Shown: positions 33,649-40,902 of the stretch, piece after piece
Numbering within the stretch: the stretch's first letter is position 1
How the letters are laid out: the number at the start of each line of letters is the position of its first letter
Source of the DNA: Candidatus Villigracilis propinquus
GTDB taxonomy: Bacteria; Chloroflexota; Anaerolineae; Anaerolineales; Villigracilaceae
Assembly (NCBI GenBank): GCA_016714565.1
Contig: JADKDM010000021.1
Coordinates: 33,236-97,235, forward strand
Direction of reading: 5' to 3'
DNA length: 64,000 nt
The notes under the pieces: model-generated
The model's input: only the letters and a program-made list of their open reading frames with translations
Told to the model about the DNA's origin: nothing
The model's database searches: none
Made by a program: the position numbers and the translations under genes

Positions 33649-35070
33649 TTACTTTACAAGAGATTGATATAGATCCAGATATTTGCGCGCCGAGTTTTCC
33701 CACGAGAAATCCTGCCTCATGCCCGTCTGTTGAATTTTCTTCCATTTATCTTTATTTGAAAATACTTTGATGGCAGCTTTGACAGCAGCCATCAAAGCCA
33801 TATGATGAGCTTTTTCAAACACAAAACCTGTCTCGCCCTGTTTGACGGTATCATTCAACCCGCCCGCTGCACGGACAATGGGTACGCAGCCATAGCGCAT
33901 GGCGATCATTTGCGAAAGCCCGCATGGCTCGTAGCGTGAGGGCATCAAGAACATATCCGAACCCGCGTAGATCTGACGGGCAAGCCCTGCATCATAACGC
34001 AATTCTATTTTTATCTTATCGGGGAATAATTCATGCAGGCTATGCGCGGCTTCTTCGAGCTTCGGGTCGCCTGTGCCAAGGATGATTGCCTGAAACTTTA
34101 CAGATTTCATACTTTTCAAGGCGGTGAAGGCAAGATCAACGCCTTTTTGCACATCCATCCGTGAGATTATGGCCAGCAGTGGAATTTCAGGATCACGTAC
34201 CAGACCGAGTCGCTCCTGCAGCAATCCTTTGTTCACAGCACGCTTCTCAATTGAATCAATATCAAAGTTCGCACCCAAGGCGGTATCTTCCGCGGGATTG
34301 AACAGAGCAACATCAATACCATTCAATACGCCGCTGACCGTATCCCGGCGCATTTGCAGAAATCCATCCAAACCGCAGCCGTACTCCTCGGTAAGTATCT
34401 CGTTTCCGTATGTAGGCGAAACTGCCACGATCGCATCCGATGCCCACAGTCCCAATGGCAATGGCATCACACGCGCCCATTCTGGCAAGTCGGTTTGAGC
34501 GAGTTGGATTCCGTAACTTTCAAGAATGCCGCTGATATTAGGCCCCATAAATGGAAGGTTGTGCAGAGTTAACACACCAGCCACGTGACGAGCTCCCTCT
34601 TCCCAACGTCTGGTCAACGAGCCATAAATGCTTAATGCGGTATGCCAATCATTCGCATGGACAACATCCGCAAACCAATTGATCTGTTTTTGCAGTGCCA
34701 GCGCCGCGAGGGAAAAGAAGGAATATTTTTCAGCATCCAGATTTGCATCTAGAGAATAGACAGAACCATTCGCACGGATCGGGTCGCCGTTGATCAAATA
34801 AACGGGCATCCCATTCAGCATGGTTTCAAAAGCCTCCACCCCAACCTCAGAGCCAGCACGGGGGATCGAGAACATCCCAAGAGGTTTCAGTCCCTCTGCT
34901 TTTACGGCGGGGTGATACGGCAAAACAAGCCGCACATCCAGTTTTACATCATCATTGGAGAGCGCCCGCAGCGCACGCGGAAGTGATCCCGCAACATCGC
35001 CCAGTCCACCGACTTTCACAAAAGGGTCGGCTTCCGCCGCAAGGAAAAGAACGTTTATGGTTTTAGACAT
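33649..35070 (-). CDS. glgA: Glycogen synthase (ADP-glucose type)
   Basis: 473 residues from the ATG at 35070 (MSKTINVLFLAAEADPFVKV). GT5 motifs: the KVGGLGDV loop near residue 20 that holds ADP-glucose, VHANDWHTAL, VTHNLPF-like LTLHNLPFMGP, VSPTYGNEI, ISRMDVQKG and the C-terminal SRYEPCGLSQMIAMRYG. It elongates alpha-1,4-glucan. The start has no ribosome-binding site, and TAAAAT lies 7 nt before it, preceded by the same CATAG as at mutS; it may be leaderless. Forms a glycogen pair with malQ. Confidence 0.95.
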   Translation of the reverse strand: MSKTINVLFLAAEADPFVKVGGLGDVAGSLPRALRALSNDDVKLDVRLVLPYHPAVKAEGLKPLGMFSIPRAGSEVGVEAFETMLNGMPVYLINGDPIRANGSVYSLDANLDAEKYSFFSLAALALQKQINWFADVVHANDWHTALSIYGSLTRRWEEGARHVAGVLTLHNLPFMGPNISGILESYGIQLAQTDLPEWARVMPLPLGLWASDAIVAVSPTYGNEILTEEYGCGLDGFLQMRRDTVSGVLNGIDVALFNPAEDTALGANFDIDSIEKRAVNKGLLQERLGLVRDPEIPLLAIISRMDVQKGVDLAFTALKSMKSVKFQAIILGTGDPKLEEAAHSLHELFPDKIKIELRYDAGLARQIYAGSDMFLMPSRYEPCGLSQMIAMRYGCVPIVRAAGGLNDTVKQGETGFVFEKAHHMALMAAVKAAIKVFSNKDKWKKIQQTGMRQDFSWENSARKYLDLYQSLVK

Positions 35071-35142
35071 GGGTGCTATTTTACTATGAGAACCTTCCAA
35101 AGGAATTATGAAACTTTATGAAAATCGTCTCTGTGTAAAAAC

Positions 35143-35177
35143 AAAAAAGAGCCTCCACACTTGGGAGACTCTTTTTT
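35143..35177 (-). terminator. Terminator after tRNA-His
   Basis: On the minus strand AAAAAAGAGTCTCC pairs with GGAGGCTCTTTTTT, with one mismatch and an 8-nt loop, directly after the tRNA 3' end. Confidence 0.75.
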
Positions 35178-35180
35178 AGG

Positions 35181-35253
35181 GGTGCCTGATGGGTTTCGAA
35201 CCCACAACATTCGCCTCCACAGGGCGACGCTCTGCCGTTGAGCTACAGGCACC
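35181..35253 (-). tRNA. tRNA-His (anticodon GTG)
   Basis: Complete cloverleaf on the minus strand. Acceptor GTGCCTG with CAGGCAC, an extra G at -1 opposite C73 as expected for histidine tRNA, D-arm GCTC/GAGC, anticodon arm TCGCC-CTGTGGA-GGCGA with anticodon GTG, and T-arm GTGGG-TTCGAAA-CCCAT. No CCA is encoded. The histidyl-tRNA synthetase gene lies 0.5 kb upstream on the same strand. Confidence 0.95.
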
Positions 35254-35280
35254 GTATTGCGGGCAATATTTTACCACAAA

Positions 35281-35742
35281 TTATCGCAGTTTTAAGACTG
35301 CTACTGACTCACCATCCACAATTTCACCGGTTTCTACAAAGCCAAAACTGGCATACAATTTTCTGGCCGTATCATTCTCTGGCTCGTAACTAATGGAAAC
35401 ATTTTTAATACGCTCATCTGTATGAAAAATTTCAAGCATCTTTTTCATGGCAAACTTCCCAAAGCCTTTGCCTTGAAAATTTTCATCCACCATCAATCGC
35501 TGAATATAAGCCTGGTGTTTTGGATGCTCAAAATTAAACGCATACATTAAAAAACCAACGGGCACATCGGCATCGTATATTCCTAACGGATACAGATCCC
35601 AATGCCCTTCGAACTCATCCCCAAATTGCGCCTGCGCAATGGAATACAAGTTAGATGCAACAAATTTTCTTTGATCTTCACGAACTTTCAAATCGATCAA
35701 CTCTTCCCAATTATGCTGCGTAACGGGACGAATTTCAGCCAT
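35281..35742 (-). CDS. GNAT family N-acetyltransferase
   Basis: 153 residues. IRPVTQHNWEELIDLKV start, IQRLMVDENFQGKGFGKFAM is motif A with the Q/R-x-x-G-x-G/A acetyl-CoA loop, and YEPENDTARKLYASFGFVETGE closes the fold. The layout resembles the spermine/spermidine or diamine acetyltransferases of the BltD type, but the substrate is not certain. Its start overlaps the hisS end by 8 nt, so it is read in the same transcript, followed by tRNA-His. Confidence 0.9.
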   Translation of the reverse strand: MAEIRPVTQHNWEELIDLKVREDQRKFVASNLYSIAQAQFGDEFEGHWDLYPLGIYDADVPVGFLMYAFNFEHPKHQAYIQRLMVDENFQGKGFGKFAMKKMLEIFHTDERIKNVSISYEPENDTARKLYASFGFVETGEIVDGESVAVLKLR

Positions 35743-37012
35743 TGTTCAACAACTTCTTGATAGATTCAACCACCGCTTCGCGCTTGACTTGAATCTGCTC
35801 GCTGTTCCCCAAATTCTTAATCACAACCAAATCTTTCTCTACTTCATCCGGCCCTAACACCAGAGCAAATTTCATCTTCATTTTGTCTGCAAACTTAAAT
35901 TGTTTCTGCAGCTTGGCAGGTTCAGGAAAAACCATTGTCTTGAGTCCCGCAGACCGTAGCTGCGCAGCCAATTCAAACGACTTCATCCACATGGACTCGT
36001 CGAACACCGTCACCAATACGGGAGCGGGCGTAGGGTTATATTCGGGCAATAGTCCATTTTCCTGCAAGATGATACCAGCAACCACATCACCCATCGCAAA
36101 ACCAACACCTGAAAGGGGCTGCCCGCCTACGTCTGCAAGCAGGTTGTCGTACCGTCCACCACCGAGGATGGCGCGTTTTAGTGAACCACTCGTCTCAAAG
36201 GCTTCAAAGACTGTACCTGTGTAATACAAAAGTCCGCGCATGATGTTGGGATCAAACTTGACATATTCTTTCACACCCAAGGCTTCGAGGGCGGCGAAGA
36301 GACGGGTCAATTCATCACTCTTCTTCCATAGGTCAAAATTGCCAAGGATGTCCTTCAAACCATCCACCTGAGATTGAGTCATGCCCAACTCAAGCGCATA
36401 GGATTCCCATTTGGCGGGTTCCATTTTTGAGCGGCGATCCACGAGATTGGAAACATCCATGCGTTTTTCTGGAGTGATGCCAAGGGCGTCGAATTCAGAA
36501 TCCATAAGGCGGCGGTTATTTACATAGATGGCTGCCCGCTCCGAGTTAAGTCCGACCGAGCGCAGGAATGTGGCAGCGACAGCGATCAATTCCGCATCCG
36601 CCTCTGGAGAGTTGACTCCCAGCATGTCAATATTCCATTGAAAGAACTCGCGCGAACGTCCCTTTTGCGGCTGCTCGTATCTCCAGAACGGTCCAAACGA
36701 CCACCAGCGCACGGGATAGTTCAACTCGCCCTGCTTTGCTGCAATCATGCGCGCTAGGCTTGGGGTTAGCTCGGGGCGCAGGGTGACAAAATCTCCGCCG
36801 CGATCGGTAAATGTGAAGGATTGTTTTTTGACAAGCTCCTCCCCTGACTTGGCTGCGTACAGATCAATCGATTCGATGAACGGCGCATCCCACTCTTGAT
36901 AGCCAAAAGCCTGAGAAGCCGCACGCACTTTTTCATAAATGAAATTGCGCAGGAACATTTGCTCAGGATAGAATTCTCTCGTGCCTTTTACAGATTGTAT
37001 TTTGCTCGCCAT
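35735..37012 (-). CDS. hisS: Histidyl-tRNA synthetase
   Basis: 425 residues from the ATG at 37012 (MASKIQSVKGTREFYPEQM). Class II synthetase motifs: motif 1 near residue 60, motif 2 FWRYEQPQKGRSREFFQW, the His-specific GLLYYTGTVFEAF, motif 3 GGGRYDNLL and GVGFAMGDVV, then the anticodon-binding domain (VLVTVFDESM onward). It charges tRNA-His, whose gene lies just downstream. The KFADKMKMKFALVLGPDEV stretch is the normal C-terminal fold. Confidence 0.97.
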   Translation of the reverse strand: MASKIQSVKGTREFYPEQMFLRNFIYEKVRAASQAFGYQEWDAPFIESIDLYAAKSGEELVKKQSFTFTDRGGDFVTLRPELTPSLARMIAAKQGELNYPVRWWSFGPFWRYEQPQKGRSREFFQWNIDMLGVNSPEADAELIAVAATFLRSVGLNSERAAIYVNNRRLMDSEFDALGITPEKRMDVSNLVDRRSKMEPAKWESYALELGMTQSQVDGLKDILGNFDLWKKSDELTRLFAALEALGVKEYVKFDPNIMRGLLYYTGTVFEAFETSGSLKRAILGGGRYDNLLADVGGQPLSGVGFAMGDVVAGIILQENGLLPEYNPTPAPVLVTVFDESMWMKSFELAAQLRSAGLKTMVFPEPAKLQKQFKFADKMKMKFALVLGPDEVEKDLVVIKNLGNSEQIQVKREAVVESIKKLLNNG

Positions 37013-37092
37013 GTTGACTCCGTGCGCGAATTTTATCACGGGTTTTGAAACGCCCTCCAAAATTCAGTCGGTGAATTTTGATTTGATTTTGG

Positions 37093-37136
37093 TATAATCA
37101 TGATACATTTTCATAGTGACGACTGAAGTCGTCACT
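37093..37136 (+). promoter_or_regulatory. -10 box and 5'-leader hairpin upstream of the methyltransferase gene
   Basis: TATAAT at 37093-37098; then AGTGACGAC-TGAA-GTCGTCACT (37115-37136), a perfect 9-bp hairpin in the leader before AGGAG and the ATG at 37155. The hairpin may be a dispersed palindrome rather than a regulator. No clear -35 box. Confidence 0.4.
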
Positions 37137-37154
37137 ACATAATTAGGAGAAAAA

Positions 37155-37955
37155 ATGAAAATTGATTATCAGGAACCCAGCAAAGACCTGTTGATGCGAA
37201 TCGACATTCACGAAAAATATGGTTCTGCCAATATTGATGTTTGGACAAATGATCTGCTCAAGCCTCAGGCTGGCATGAAAATATTGGACGTTGGCTGCGG
37301 CGCTGGAAAGCTAAGCTTTCTATTTAATGAATATACCAAAAGCGGCGCACAAATTACTGGTGGAGATTTTTCGGAAGAACTGCTCGACAAGGCCCGCGCA
37401 AAGAATAAAGAAGTTGGCGCAAAAATAGATTTTCAATTTTTGGATTTCAATCAGCCCTTCAAATTTGAAGATAACACCTTTGACTTGTGTACCAGCGCCT
37501 TTGCCATCTACTACGCCTCAGACCTGGACTTTACATTTGGTGAGGCCCACCGAGTATTAAATACTGGCGGACGACTTTTCGTCTCAGGTCCATTGCCCGA
37601 AAATAAGCAGATGTTCTACGACATTATCAAGGAAGCCACCGGCGCGGCCATCCCGCCCATGCCGGGTTCCTCCCGATTCAAGGGCGATATCTTCAACACC
37701 ATTGACAAGATCTTCGCCAAGACCGAATTGCACAAATTTGAAAATCACCTCACCTTCCCCGAGGTTGCGCCATTCATTGACTATGTCCGTGCCTCTCTGG
37801 GTGAAGACCGCAGACTGTGGACATCCATGTTCAACGGCAAGGATGAATACGAAGCCTTGATCGGCAAGATCGAAGCTGTGGCAAAGAAGTGGTTCGACCG
37901 TGACGGCAAATTGGTGATGACCAAGGTTGTCGGCGGAATTTTGGCGACAAAATAA
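37155..37955 (+). CDS. Class I SAM-dependent methyltransferase
   Basis: 266 residues. MKILDVGCGAGKLSFLF is motif I (about 46-62), followed by ITGGDFSEELLDKAR, FQFLDFNQPFKFEDNTFDLC (acidic loop and motif II) and EAHRVLNTGGRLFVSGPLP. The second half (about 145-266) is a helical domain, typical of Methyltransf_11/25 enzymes. AGGAGA stands just before the ATG. Substrate unknown; there is no biosynthetic partner next to it. Confidence 0.85.
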   Translation: MKIDYQEPSKDLLMRIDIHEKYGSANIDVWTNDLLKPQAGMKILDVGCGAGKLSFLFNEYTKSGAQITGGDFSEELLDKARAKNKEVGAKIDFQFLDFNQPFKFEDNTFDLCTSAFAIYYASDLDFTFGEAHRVLNTGGRLFVSGPLPENKQMFYDIIKEATGAAIPPMPGSSRFKGDIFNTIDKIFAKTELHKFENHLTFPEVAPFIDYVRASLGEDRRLWTSMFNGKDEYEALIGKIEAVAKKWFDRDGKLVMTKVVGGILATK

Positions 37956-37957
37956 CA

Positions 37958-38053
37958 CGTCATTGCGAGAAGGGTGTTTTTCCCGACAAAGCAATCTCTG
38001 GCACAATTGGAGATTGCTTCGGGCAAAGAGCAAGAACCCCCCTCGCAATGACG
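37958..38053. repeat. Dispersed inverted-repeat element (CGTCATTGCGAG type), full copy
   Basis: CGTCATTGCGAG at 37958-37969 is matched by CTCGCAATGACG at 38042-38053, and GCAATCTC/GGAGATTGC pair inside. Partial copies are at 55361-55372, 55441-55513 and 58521-58556. It can fold as a long hairpin and sits in the gap between two co-oriented genes. Confidence 0.75.
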
Positions 38054-38063
38054 AGGATTTCTT

Positions 38064-38696
38064 ATGAACTTCTTCGGTAAACGAGTGCTATTCCTTGGCG
38101 CGCATCCAGACGATATTGAGATCGGCTGCGGAGCGTTTTTGCACAACATCGTCCACAAGACGGAAGTCTTGTGTGTCACCCTTTCCGACAATCAGAAAAA
38201 CCCCGATTTGCTGCATGTCAAAGGAGAGCATCTCAAATCCATGAAAGTGCTGAGGGTGCCCGAAGAAAAGATCATGTTTGGTCCATTCAGCACTCGTGTA
38301 TTTCCGGATTCGCGGCAGGATATTCTTGAGTATTTTCTCAAGCTGCGCAAAGACTTCAAGCCAGACTTGATCTTTACCCACTCAAAGCAGGATGTACATC
38401 AAGATCACAACACAATGACTGACGAAGCCCTGCGCGCATTCCGCGGAATCACCGTGCTAGGCTTTGACGTTGTCCGTTCGTCCTATGGATTCTTTCCGCA
38501 TTTTCTTGTGGAAGTGACAGAGGAAGATGTAAACAAGAAGATCGAAGCGCTGGCGCAATACCAAACCTATCAGGACCGATACTACTTCAACAGCGAACTG
38601 ACCCGCTCGATCATGGTACGCCACGGAGCGCTGGCGGAGCGTCCATTTGCGGAAGGGTTTGATATTTTGAGGATCGTGGGTACATTTGAGAACTAA
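38064..38696 (+). CDS. PIG-L family deacetylase (LmbE-like)
   Basis: 210 residues. VLFLGAHPDDIEIGCGAFLH is the zinc motif (AHPDD), and IFTHSKQDVHQDHNTMTDEALRAF gives the second metal and substrate stretch. These enzymes deacetylate GlcNAc-type substrates on lipids, glycosides or thiols. The substrate is not identifiable. GAGG lies 7 nt before the ATG; it follows a repeat element and is closed by a perfect terminator. Confidence 0.9.
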   Translation: MNFFGKRVLFLGAHPDDIEIGCGAFLHNIVHKTEVLCVTLSDNQKNPDLLHVKGEHLKSMKVLRVPEEKIMFGPFSTRVFPDSRQDILEYFLKLRKDFKPDLIFTHSKQDVHQDHNTMTDEALRAFRGITVLGFDVVRSSYGFFPHFLVEVTEEDVNKKIEALAQYQTYQDRYYFNSELTRSIMVRHGALAERPFAEGFDILRIVGTFEN

Positions 38697-38725
38697 AAAA
38701 TAGCGGCATGAGCCGCTATTTTTTT
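38695..38725 (+). terminator. Intrinsic terminator after the PIG-L gene
   Basis: AAAAAATAGCGGC pairs with GCCGCTATTTTTT around the loop ATGA, with a T-run; it overlaps the stop codon of the gene. Confidence 0.9.
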
Positions 38726-38768
38726 ATCCATTGTGTGAACTAAAACACAAGCCGATAAAACCAATTCA

Positions 38769-38798
38769 TTGACATTAGTCATTCAAAAACCATATAAT
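38769..38798 (+). promoter_or_regulatory. Near-consensus sigma-70 promoter of the TIR gene
   Basis: TTGACA (38769-38774), 18-nt spacer, TATAAT (38793-38798), about 35 nt before the ATG at 38840. It is isolated from the upstream gene by a terminator, so the TIR gene is its own transcription unit. Confidence 0.75.
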
Positions 38799-38839
38799 CG
38801 ATAATATCCAGGCAGGCAAAAGACACATGGAGGCATCAA

Positions 38840-39901
38840 ATGTCAGATTATGAACAAGCCGTTTTTATTTCATATGCATGGGGGGAGGAAACACATGAGC
38901 GTGAAGCCATTGTCAATCAATTAGATCGATCTCTCCAAAAGCGCGGGCTCAAGATCATCCGTGACAAGCGAGACCTGGGGTACAAGGGAATGATCCGCCA
39001 ATTTATGGAACGAATTGGAGAAGGTGATTGCGTTATTGTTGTGATCAGCGATAAGTATTTACGTTCCAAGAACTGCATGTATGAACTGGTGGAGATCGCT
39101 GAAAACAGGGACTTTACTCAACGCATCTTTCCCATCGTTCTTTCAGATGCAAAAATTTATGACGCCACAGACCGCATCCAATACCTAATACATTGGGAGC
39201 AAAAAAAGGCAGTTCTCAACGAGCAAATGCGCAATTTGAGCGACCTGTCCAACATTACGGGGATAACCGAAGAACTCAACGATTACGATCGATTCCGGGA
39301 TGAGATCGACAAGCTGGTCTCCCTGCTTAAAAATATGAACACCCTGAGCCCGGACATTATGAGGAACTCCGATTTCCAGCAGTTATACGATGCCATCGTT
39401 GAACGGACCTCATCCACGTGGACAAAATCACAAGACGTGAATACTCAACCACCCGCCAAAAAGGAGAGAAAAATCATGGACCCTATCACCCTTGCCGCAG
39501 CTGCTACGGCTCTGCTCAGCCCATTCATCAAAAAGGCTGGTGAAACTGCCGCCGAAAAACTCGGTGAAAAATTACCGGATGCACTAGGAAAAGTTTGGAA
39601 CGCCATCGCGAATAAATCCAGTGCCGTCACGGACGCGGCAGGCGACCTTGCCAAAAACCCGGACGATGCCGATAACGAAGTGTTTTTAAAGAAACAATTG
39701 CAAAAGGCGCTTGAAAAAGACCAGGATTTCGCACGCTTATTGACCGAGCTGATCGAAGAAGCCAAAAAAGACTCCGCCATTAATATCGGCGGTGACGGCG
39801 TCGTTGCAAACAACAACAGCGTAGCGGTGGGAAATGTAAACATCAGTGGCAATGTCAACGGCGGTTTTTCCATCGGAAACAATAATCAGCCTAAAAAGTA
39901 A
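38840..39901 (+). CDS. TIR-domain protein with helical middle and Gly/Asn-rich C-terminus
   Basis: 353 residues. TIR domain at about 5-135: AVFISYAWGEE (box 1), RDKRDLGYKG (box 2 region), VIVVISDKYLRSKNCMYELVEI, where Glu82 lies in the S-x-x-C-x-x-E pattern of NAD-cleaving TIR enzymes. Residues 160-200 are a linker. From Met213 comes an Ala-rich helical part (MDPITLAAAATALLSPFIKK) and a Lys/Asp helix, then a C-terminal Gly/Asn/Val run (NVNISGNVNGGFSIGNNN), which recalls amyloid-like signalling motifs. It may act in NAD-depleting defence or signalling; this is inference. GGAGG precedes the ATG. A strong internal start is annotated separately. Confidence 0.85.
   Translation: MSDYEQAVFISYAWGEETHEREAIVNQLDRSLQKRGLKIIRDKRDLGYKGMIRQFMERIGEGDCVIVVISDKYLRSKNCMYELVEIAENRDFTQRIFPIVLSDAKIYDATDRIQYLIHWEQKKAVLNEQMRNLSDLSNITGITEELNDYDRFRDEIDKLVSLLKNMNTLSPDIMRNSDFQQLYDAIVERTSSTWTKSQDVNTQPPAKKERKIMDPITLAAAATALLSPFIKKAGETAAEKLGEKLPDALGKVWNAIANKSSAVTDAAGDLAKNPDDADNEVFLKKQLQKALEKDQDFARLLTELIEEAKKDSAINIGGDGVVANNNSVAVGNVNISGNVNGGFSIGNNNQPKK
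39461..39478 (+). promoter_or_regulatory. Strong internal ribosome-binding site and ATG within the TIR gene
   Basis: AAGGAGAG followed by AAAAATC and an in-frame ATG (39476), codon 213. Translation from here would give a 141-residue protein without the TIR domain. This is as good a start as any at true gene starts in the window. Confidence 0.6.
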
Positions 39902-39919
39902 ACAATCTTCGAGGATTAT

Positions 39920-40027
39920 ATGGCAAACCCGCATCGAGAAAGGATTCTCGGCAAAAGCCATCTTTCATTCCGTTTATCCTGGTACTTCCCTTGCGGGCTG
40001 TGCAATGGTCTGTGGTTAATAAATTAG
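39920..40027 (+). CDS. Short open frame after the TIR gene, possibly a gene remnant
   Basis: 35 codons, ATG at 39920 with GAGGA four bases upstream, 18 nt after the TIR stop. The product (MANPHRERILGKSHLSFRLS... ending WLIN) matches nothing I know. It may be the damaged start of a once larger second gene of the TIR unit, or chance. Low confidence. Confidence 0.25.
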   Translation: MANPHRERILGKSHLSFRLSWYFPCGLCNGLWLIN

Positions 40028-40044
40028 CCGTTTCTCGCGTTAAT

Positions 40045-40078
40045 AAAAAAGGAGTTCCTTTTGCAGGAAACTCCTTTT
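40045..40078. terminator. Terminator downstream of the suf operon
   Basis: AAAAGGAGTTCC pairs with GGAAACTCCTTTT with a single bulged base and loop TTTTGCA. It lies just beyond the end of the Rieske gene and ends the suf transcript, also usable by the TIR transcript from the other side. Confidence 0.8.
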
Positions 40079-40085
40079 GATTTGC

Positions 40086-40433
40086 TTATTCCTTAGGGAC
40101 ACCCACGAAGATGACGCCGTCCCTCACTTGCACGGGATAGGCGGGGATATCCACGGCTGCGGGCATTTGTACTGCCTGCCCGGTGCGGATGTCAAACTCG
40201 CCGCCATGCCGTGGACAGACCACATGACTTCCCTCGAGCAATCCATCTCCCAGCGGGCCGTCATCATGGGAGCAGACATCACCAATCGCGTAGAACTGTC
40301 CCGCGATATTGAAAATGACGATCGGCTTGTCGCCAATATCCACGAACAACCGCTCACCGCCCGGCAATTCAGATGCGGGTGCGATCTCCTCGAACTCAAC
40401 TTTTGATTCGTCGAACAATGTGTAGTTGAACAT
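40086..40433 (-). CDS. Rieske-type [2Fe-2S] ferredoxin, last gene of the suf operon
   Basis: 115 residues from the ATG at 40433. Rieske ligands are C54-x-H56 (CSHDDG) and C73-x-x-H76 (CPRHGG). Single-domain Rieske ferredoxins pass electrons to oxygenases or other enzymes; in Gram-positive-like suf operons such a gene often follows sufU and is thought to support cluster assembly or to be a client. The upstream in-frame 21 codons contain repeat-like sequence and were left out. The start has no strong ribosome-binding site. Confidence 0.88.
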   Translation of the reverse strand: MFNYTLFDESKVEFEEIAPASELPGGERLFVDIGDKPIVIFNIAGQFYAIGDVCSHDDGPLGDGLLEGSHVVCPRHGGEFDIRTGQAVQMPAAVDIPAYPVQVRDGVIFVGVPKE

Positions 40434-40504
40434 GGGTTTTCCCGACCATAGGTGATAGACCACAGACCATTGATGTGTCTGTTGCCGACCTTCCAAGGTC
40501 TAAT

Positions 40505-40900
40505 TTATTCCACCAAAGAGTCGCTGGCTTCGCCCAATCCGTACACGCCAGCCTTCAATACTTTCAACGAAAGCAGGGCGCATTTCAGGCGTACAGGGCC
40601 AAGCTCAATGCCAAGCAATTCAAGAATGGAATCCTTGTTTAATTTTTTCACTTCTTCAACAGGCTTGCCGATAATCGATTCCATCAGCAAGTCGGCGGAG
40701 GCTTGCGAGATGGCACAGCCGTGTCCGTCAAACATGGCCTCGGTGACGACACCATTGCCATCCACCCGCAGATCGATCTGGATATGATCACCGCACAGCG
40801 GATTGTTGTCCGCAAAAGAAATATCATGCGGATCCAGCTTGCCGCGATAGGATGGGTTTTTATAATGCTCGATAATGACTTCGCGATATAGATCGTCCAT
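40505..40900 (-). CDS. sufU: Fe-S assembly sulfur-transfer protein SufU
   Basis: 131 residues. C36, D38, C62 and C107 sit in PLCGDHIQ, DGHGCAIS and RLKCALL, the zinc and sulfur-acceptor site of SufU. It takes sulfur from SufS Cys and passes it to SufBCD, and is the Gram-positive-type partner instead of SufE. Its start is 2 nt past the sufS stop. Confidence 0.95.
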   Translation of the reverse strand: MDDLYREVIIEHYKNPSYRGKLDPHDISFADNNPLCGDHIQIDLRVDGNGVVTEAMFDGHGCAISQASADLLMESIIGKPVEEVKKLNKDSILELLGIELGPVRLKCALLSLKVLKAGVYGLGEASDSLVE

Positions 40901-40902
40901 GG

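Noticed and set aside
39445..39882. 145-codon frame opposite the TIR gene end
   Set aside because: It is antisense to a coding region with clear domain structure and has no ribosome-binding site.
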